From positions 1 to 25,605 of the forward strand of contig JANRJF010000273.1 in assembly GCA_033764095.1 (NCBI GenBank): a DNA stretch of 25,605 bases, written 5' to 3'. This DNA comes from JBDTMT01 sp033764095. GTDB taxonomy: Bacteria; Desulfobacterota; Binatia; HRBIN30; CADEER01. Every line of letters starts with the position of its first letter. Position 1 is the stretch's first letter. The translations under genes were made by a program, and so were the position numbers. Positions 23,882 to 25,605 of the stretch are shown in pieces. The notes under the pieces were generated by a model, which worked only from the letters and a program-made list of their open reading frames with translations, had not been told where the DNA came from and made no database searches.

Positions 23882-23982
23882 CGTTTCACCACAACGGCAC
23901 GACGGCACAACGACACCACGCCTGACCATAGTGCTTGGTCAGGCGTGGTGTCGTTGTGCCGTCGTGTCGTTGTGGTGAAACG
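23882..23982. repeat. Near-perfect 47-bp inverted repeat filling a convergent junction
   Basis: The left arm (23882-23928) and right arm (23936-23982) are reverse complements at 46 of 47 positions around a 7-base loop (TAGTGCT). The only mismatch (23897) becomes a G-U pair in plus-strand RNA. Each arm contains short ~8-base periodic words (GGCACGAC, GGCACAAC, GACACCAC). The element starts five bases after the regulator's stop and abuts the stop of the sigma-factor gene, so it fills the whole gap. It probably blocks read-through from both sides and may belong to a dispersed repeat family. Confidence 0.92.
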
Positions 23983-24978
23983 TCAGTGCACGGCCGTGAG
24001 CTTGCGCGACGCGTACACCCCGTGCAGGGCGGTGATGCGGCCGTCCGCATCGACCTCGCAGCGCAGGACGCCGCGCGGCGCGAACTTGGCGGGCAGGTCG
24101 TAGGTCATCAGCAGCGCCGGCAGGCCGTTGATCAGGCGCGGCTCCGGAATGGCCTTGGCGCCGCCCTTGCGCATCAGCCCGCGCAGCAACTTGATGACGC
24201 GCTCGCGACCGCGCACCGGGCGGTGCGCGGCGGGGAACTCGCCGCCGTCGGTAAGGGTGTGCACGTCGGCGGCGAGCAGCGCCTCCAGCGCCGGGACGTC
24301 GTCGCTCGCCAGCGCGCCCATCAGGCGGGCGAGCGCGGTTTGCGTCGCCGCGTGGCGCGCCGCGTCGGGCCGGCAGCGGGCGCGGTCATAGGCGGCCATG
24401 GCGCGGCGGGCGCGATGGTGCGTCGTCTTCACGTTCGGCTCGCTCAACCCGAGCGCGTCGGAGGTCTCGCGCACCGAGTAGTCGAACACATCGCGCAGCA
24501 GCAGCACGGCGCGCTGCGCCGGGGTCAGCGCCTCCAGCGCCAGCAGGAAGGCGTACGACACGCTCTCCAGCAGCTCGTAGCGGCCCTCGGTCGGGCTGCC
24601 GCGCTCGGCGGGAATCTCGTAGGCGGGCAGCGCGTCGTCGGTCTCGATCGGCGACGGCAGCCAGGGGCCGCGATACGGGCTGCGCCGACGGCGGCGCAGA
24701 TGGTCGCGCGACAGGTTCATCGCGACGCGCACCAGCCACGGCCGCCACGGCATGTCGGTGCGCGCCGGCGGCTGGGTCATGGCGCGAGTGAAGGTGTCCT
24801 GCACCAGATCGTCGGCGTCGGCGGCGACGCCGGTCATGCGGTCGCAGAGCCCCCACAGGAAGCTGCGCTCGGCGGCAAACAGCGCCGCGAAGTCTGGCGT
24901 CGGCGTCGTCACGGGCTCGCTGGCGGCACGCCGCGCCGCCGCCTGGCCGGCGGCGCGGCGCGCCAGGGCGTCGATCAT
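23983..24978 (-). CDS. ECF41-type RNA polymerase sigma factor with SnoaL-like extension
   Basis: A 331-residue extracytoplasmic-function sigma factor. Region sigma2 spans about 30-98 (DADDLVQDTFTRAM, WLVRVAMNLSRDHLRRRRR) and sigma4 about 138-195 (LEALTPAQRAVLLLRDVFDYSVRETSDALG, LSEPNVKTTHHRARRAM). The linker carries the WLP motif (RGPWLPSP, 103-110) and the C-terminal SnoaL-like domain (about 212-328) has TDGGEFPAAHRPVRG and INGLPA, all ECF41 hallmarks. In characterised ECF41 proteins the extension modulates activity in place of an anti-sigma factor. ECF41 genes usually sit beside an oxidoreductase, epimerase or carboxymuconolactone-decarboxylase-like gene. Here the ATG overlaps the stop of an FAD-dependent oxidoreductase gene (ATGA, 24978-24975), consistent with an operon. 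Confidence 0.93.
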   Translation of the reverse strand: MIDALARRAAGQAAARRAASEPVTTPTPDFAALFAAERSFLWGLCDRMTGVAADADDLVQDTFTRAMTQPPARTDMPWRPWLVRVAMNLSRDHLRRRRRSPYRGPWLPSPIETDDALPAYEIPAERGSPTEGRYELLESVSYAFLLALEALTPAQRAVLLLRDVFDYSVRETSDALGLSEPNVKTTHHRARRAMAAYDRARCRPDAARHAATQTALARLMGALASDDVPALEALLAADVHTLTDGGEFPAAHRPVRGRERVIKLLRGLMRKGGAKAIPEPRLINGLPALLMTYDLPAKFAPRGVLRCEVDADGRITALHGVYASRKLTAVH

Positions 24979-25605
24979 GCCGCCGCCGCCTGCCGAACGC
25001 GAGCGGCAATCAGCCGCGCGACGCGGCGCGCGCTGGCCAGGCTGGCATCGGCGAGCAGCGCCTCGTCACCGACCCAATCGCCGGCGACGTACACGCCGTC
25101 GGCGCCCGGCACCTGCGGCCCGGGGCGGCCGGCGAGACCGCCCTGCGCGGCGGTCGGGAGGGCGCTGGCGGCGACCATGCGCGGCAGGAAGCGGCGCTCG
25201 ACCAGCTGCGCGCGCCAGCCCGGCTGGATGAGGTCGAGCAGCCCCTCCAGCTCGCGCTCGTCGGCCTTGGCGTCGTGACTGCCGGTCGCCTGGTACTTGA
25301 GCACGTGGATCATCGCCCCGCCCTGCGGCGCCAGGCGCGCCACCGCCGAGTGCACCGACAGGTAGAGCGGCCGATCGATCCCGAGCGCGAACGTCGAGCG
25401 CGGGCGCGGCAGGCTGCGCAGGCCGACGTCGAGGCAGGCGGCCTCGACCGGCACCGACTCCGCCGCCCAGCGCCGCACGGTGGCGCCGGCGGCGCCGTCG
25501 AGCAGCGCCGCGGCACCGTCGGGCGGCGTGGCGATCACCACCGCGTCGGCGTCGAGCACGTCGCCGGTCGCCAGGCGGACACGCGGGCGGCCGCCGCTGG
25601 CATCG
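24975..25605 (-). CDS. FAD-dependent amine oxidase / phytoene-desaturase-like oxidoreductase (5' end outside window)
   Basis: The last ~209 residues of a flavoprotein whose start lies beyond the right edge. Diagnostic are DADAVVIATPP, the strand-and-loop closing the substrate domain of flavin-containing amine oxidases, and the C-terminal FAD-binding motif GVYVAGDWVGDEALLADASLASARRVARLI. The intervening segment (VEAACLDVGLRSLPRPRSTFALGIDRPLYLSVHS) resembles bacterial phytoene-desaturase-like or amine-oxidase-like proteins of unknown substrate. The N-terminal dinucleotide-binding GxGxxG cannot be seen. The gene ends inside the sigma-factor start, so it is the upstream member of a coupled pair. 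Confidence 0.85.
   Translation of the reverse strand, partial: DASGGRPRVRLATGDVLDADAVVIATPPDGAAALLDGAAGATVRRWAAESVPVEAACLDVGLRSLPRPRSTFALGIDRPLYLSVHSAVARLAPQGGAMIHVLKYQATGSHDAKADERELEGLLDLIQPGWRAQLVERRFLPRMVAASALPTAAQGGLAGRPGPQVPGADGVYVAGDWVGDEALLADASLASARRVARLIAARVRQAAAA

Overview
The window is very GC-rich (roughly 70% by eye), gene-dense bacterial chromosome with no rRNA, tRNA, CRISPR, phage or transposase genes that I can see. Three secreted proteins carry a cysteine-bracketed pair of dockerin-like calcium loops. Two of these, plus a lipoprotein, have Thr/Pro (PTATPTPT-type) linkers. With the DUF1800/DUF1501 pair and the overall gene style, this resembles metagenomic lineages once called Deltaproteobacteria, such as Candidatus Binatota (Desulfobacterota_B). 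That placement is a judgement of style, not a measured phylogeny.

Layout. 1-2281 (+): a possible gene tail, a DUF3303-like small protein overlapping an alpha/beta hydrolase, then a ferritin-like diiron protein. 2282-2445: inverted-repeat DNA between convergent genes. 2446-6221 (-): amidohydrolase, secreted dockerin-like protein, YIP1-like membrane protein, second secreted dockerin-like protein. 6330-8053 (+): YVTN-type beta-propeller protein, then a small secreted protein in its own transcription unit ending in a textbook terminator. 8141-10111 (-): molybdopterin oxidoreductase. 10112-10571: a repeat-rich divergent intergenic region with 31-bp tandem repeats and a MITE-like inverted-repeat element. 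10572-11885 (+): LarA-family protein.

11897-22978 (-) is a tightly packed, co-oriented six-gene cluster. In transcription order it holds a large lipoprotein with Ig-like and novel-looking Cys8 repeats, DUF1800, DUF1501 (Tat-exported), a GT-C-like membrane protein broken by a G10 tract, a secreted 'WRSDGTxAGT' repeat protein with a dockerin-like tail, and a second large GT-C-like membrane protein. The contents suggest a cell-surface or exported assembly with two glycan-transfer-type membrane enzymes. A TIGR02147/DUF4423-like regulator is transcribed divergently from this cluster across an AT-rich dyad.

23877-23982 is filled by a near-perfect 47-bp inverted repeat between convergent genes. 23983-25605 (-) holds an ECF41-type sigma factor overlapping the 3' end of an FAD-dependent amine-oxidase-like gene that runs off the window.

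The most notable points are the homopolymer-tract frameshift in the GT-C gene (possible phase variation or assembly error), the structured repeats at gene junctions, the spacing-conserved Cys8 repeats, and the lipoprotein-DUF1800-DUF1501 cluster with its adjacent regulator.
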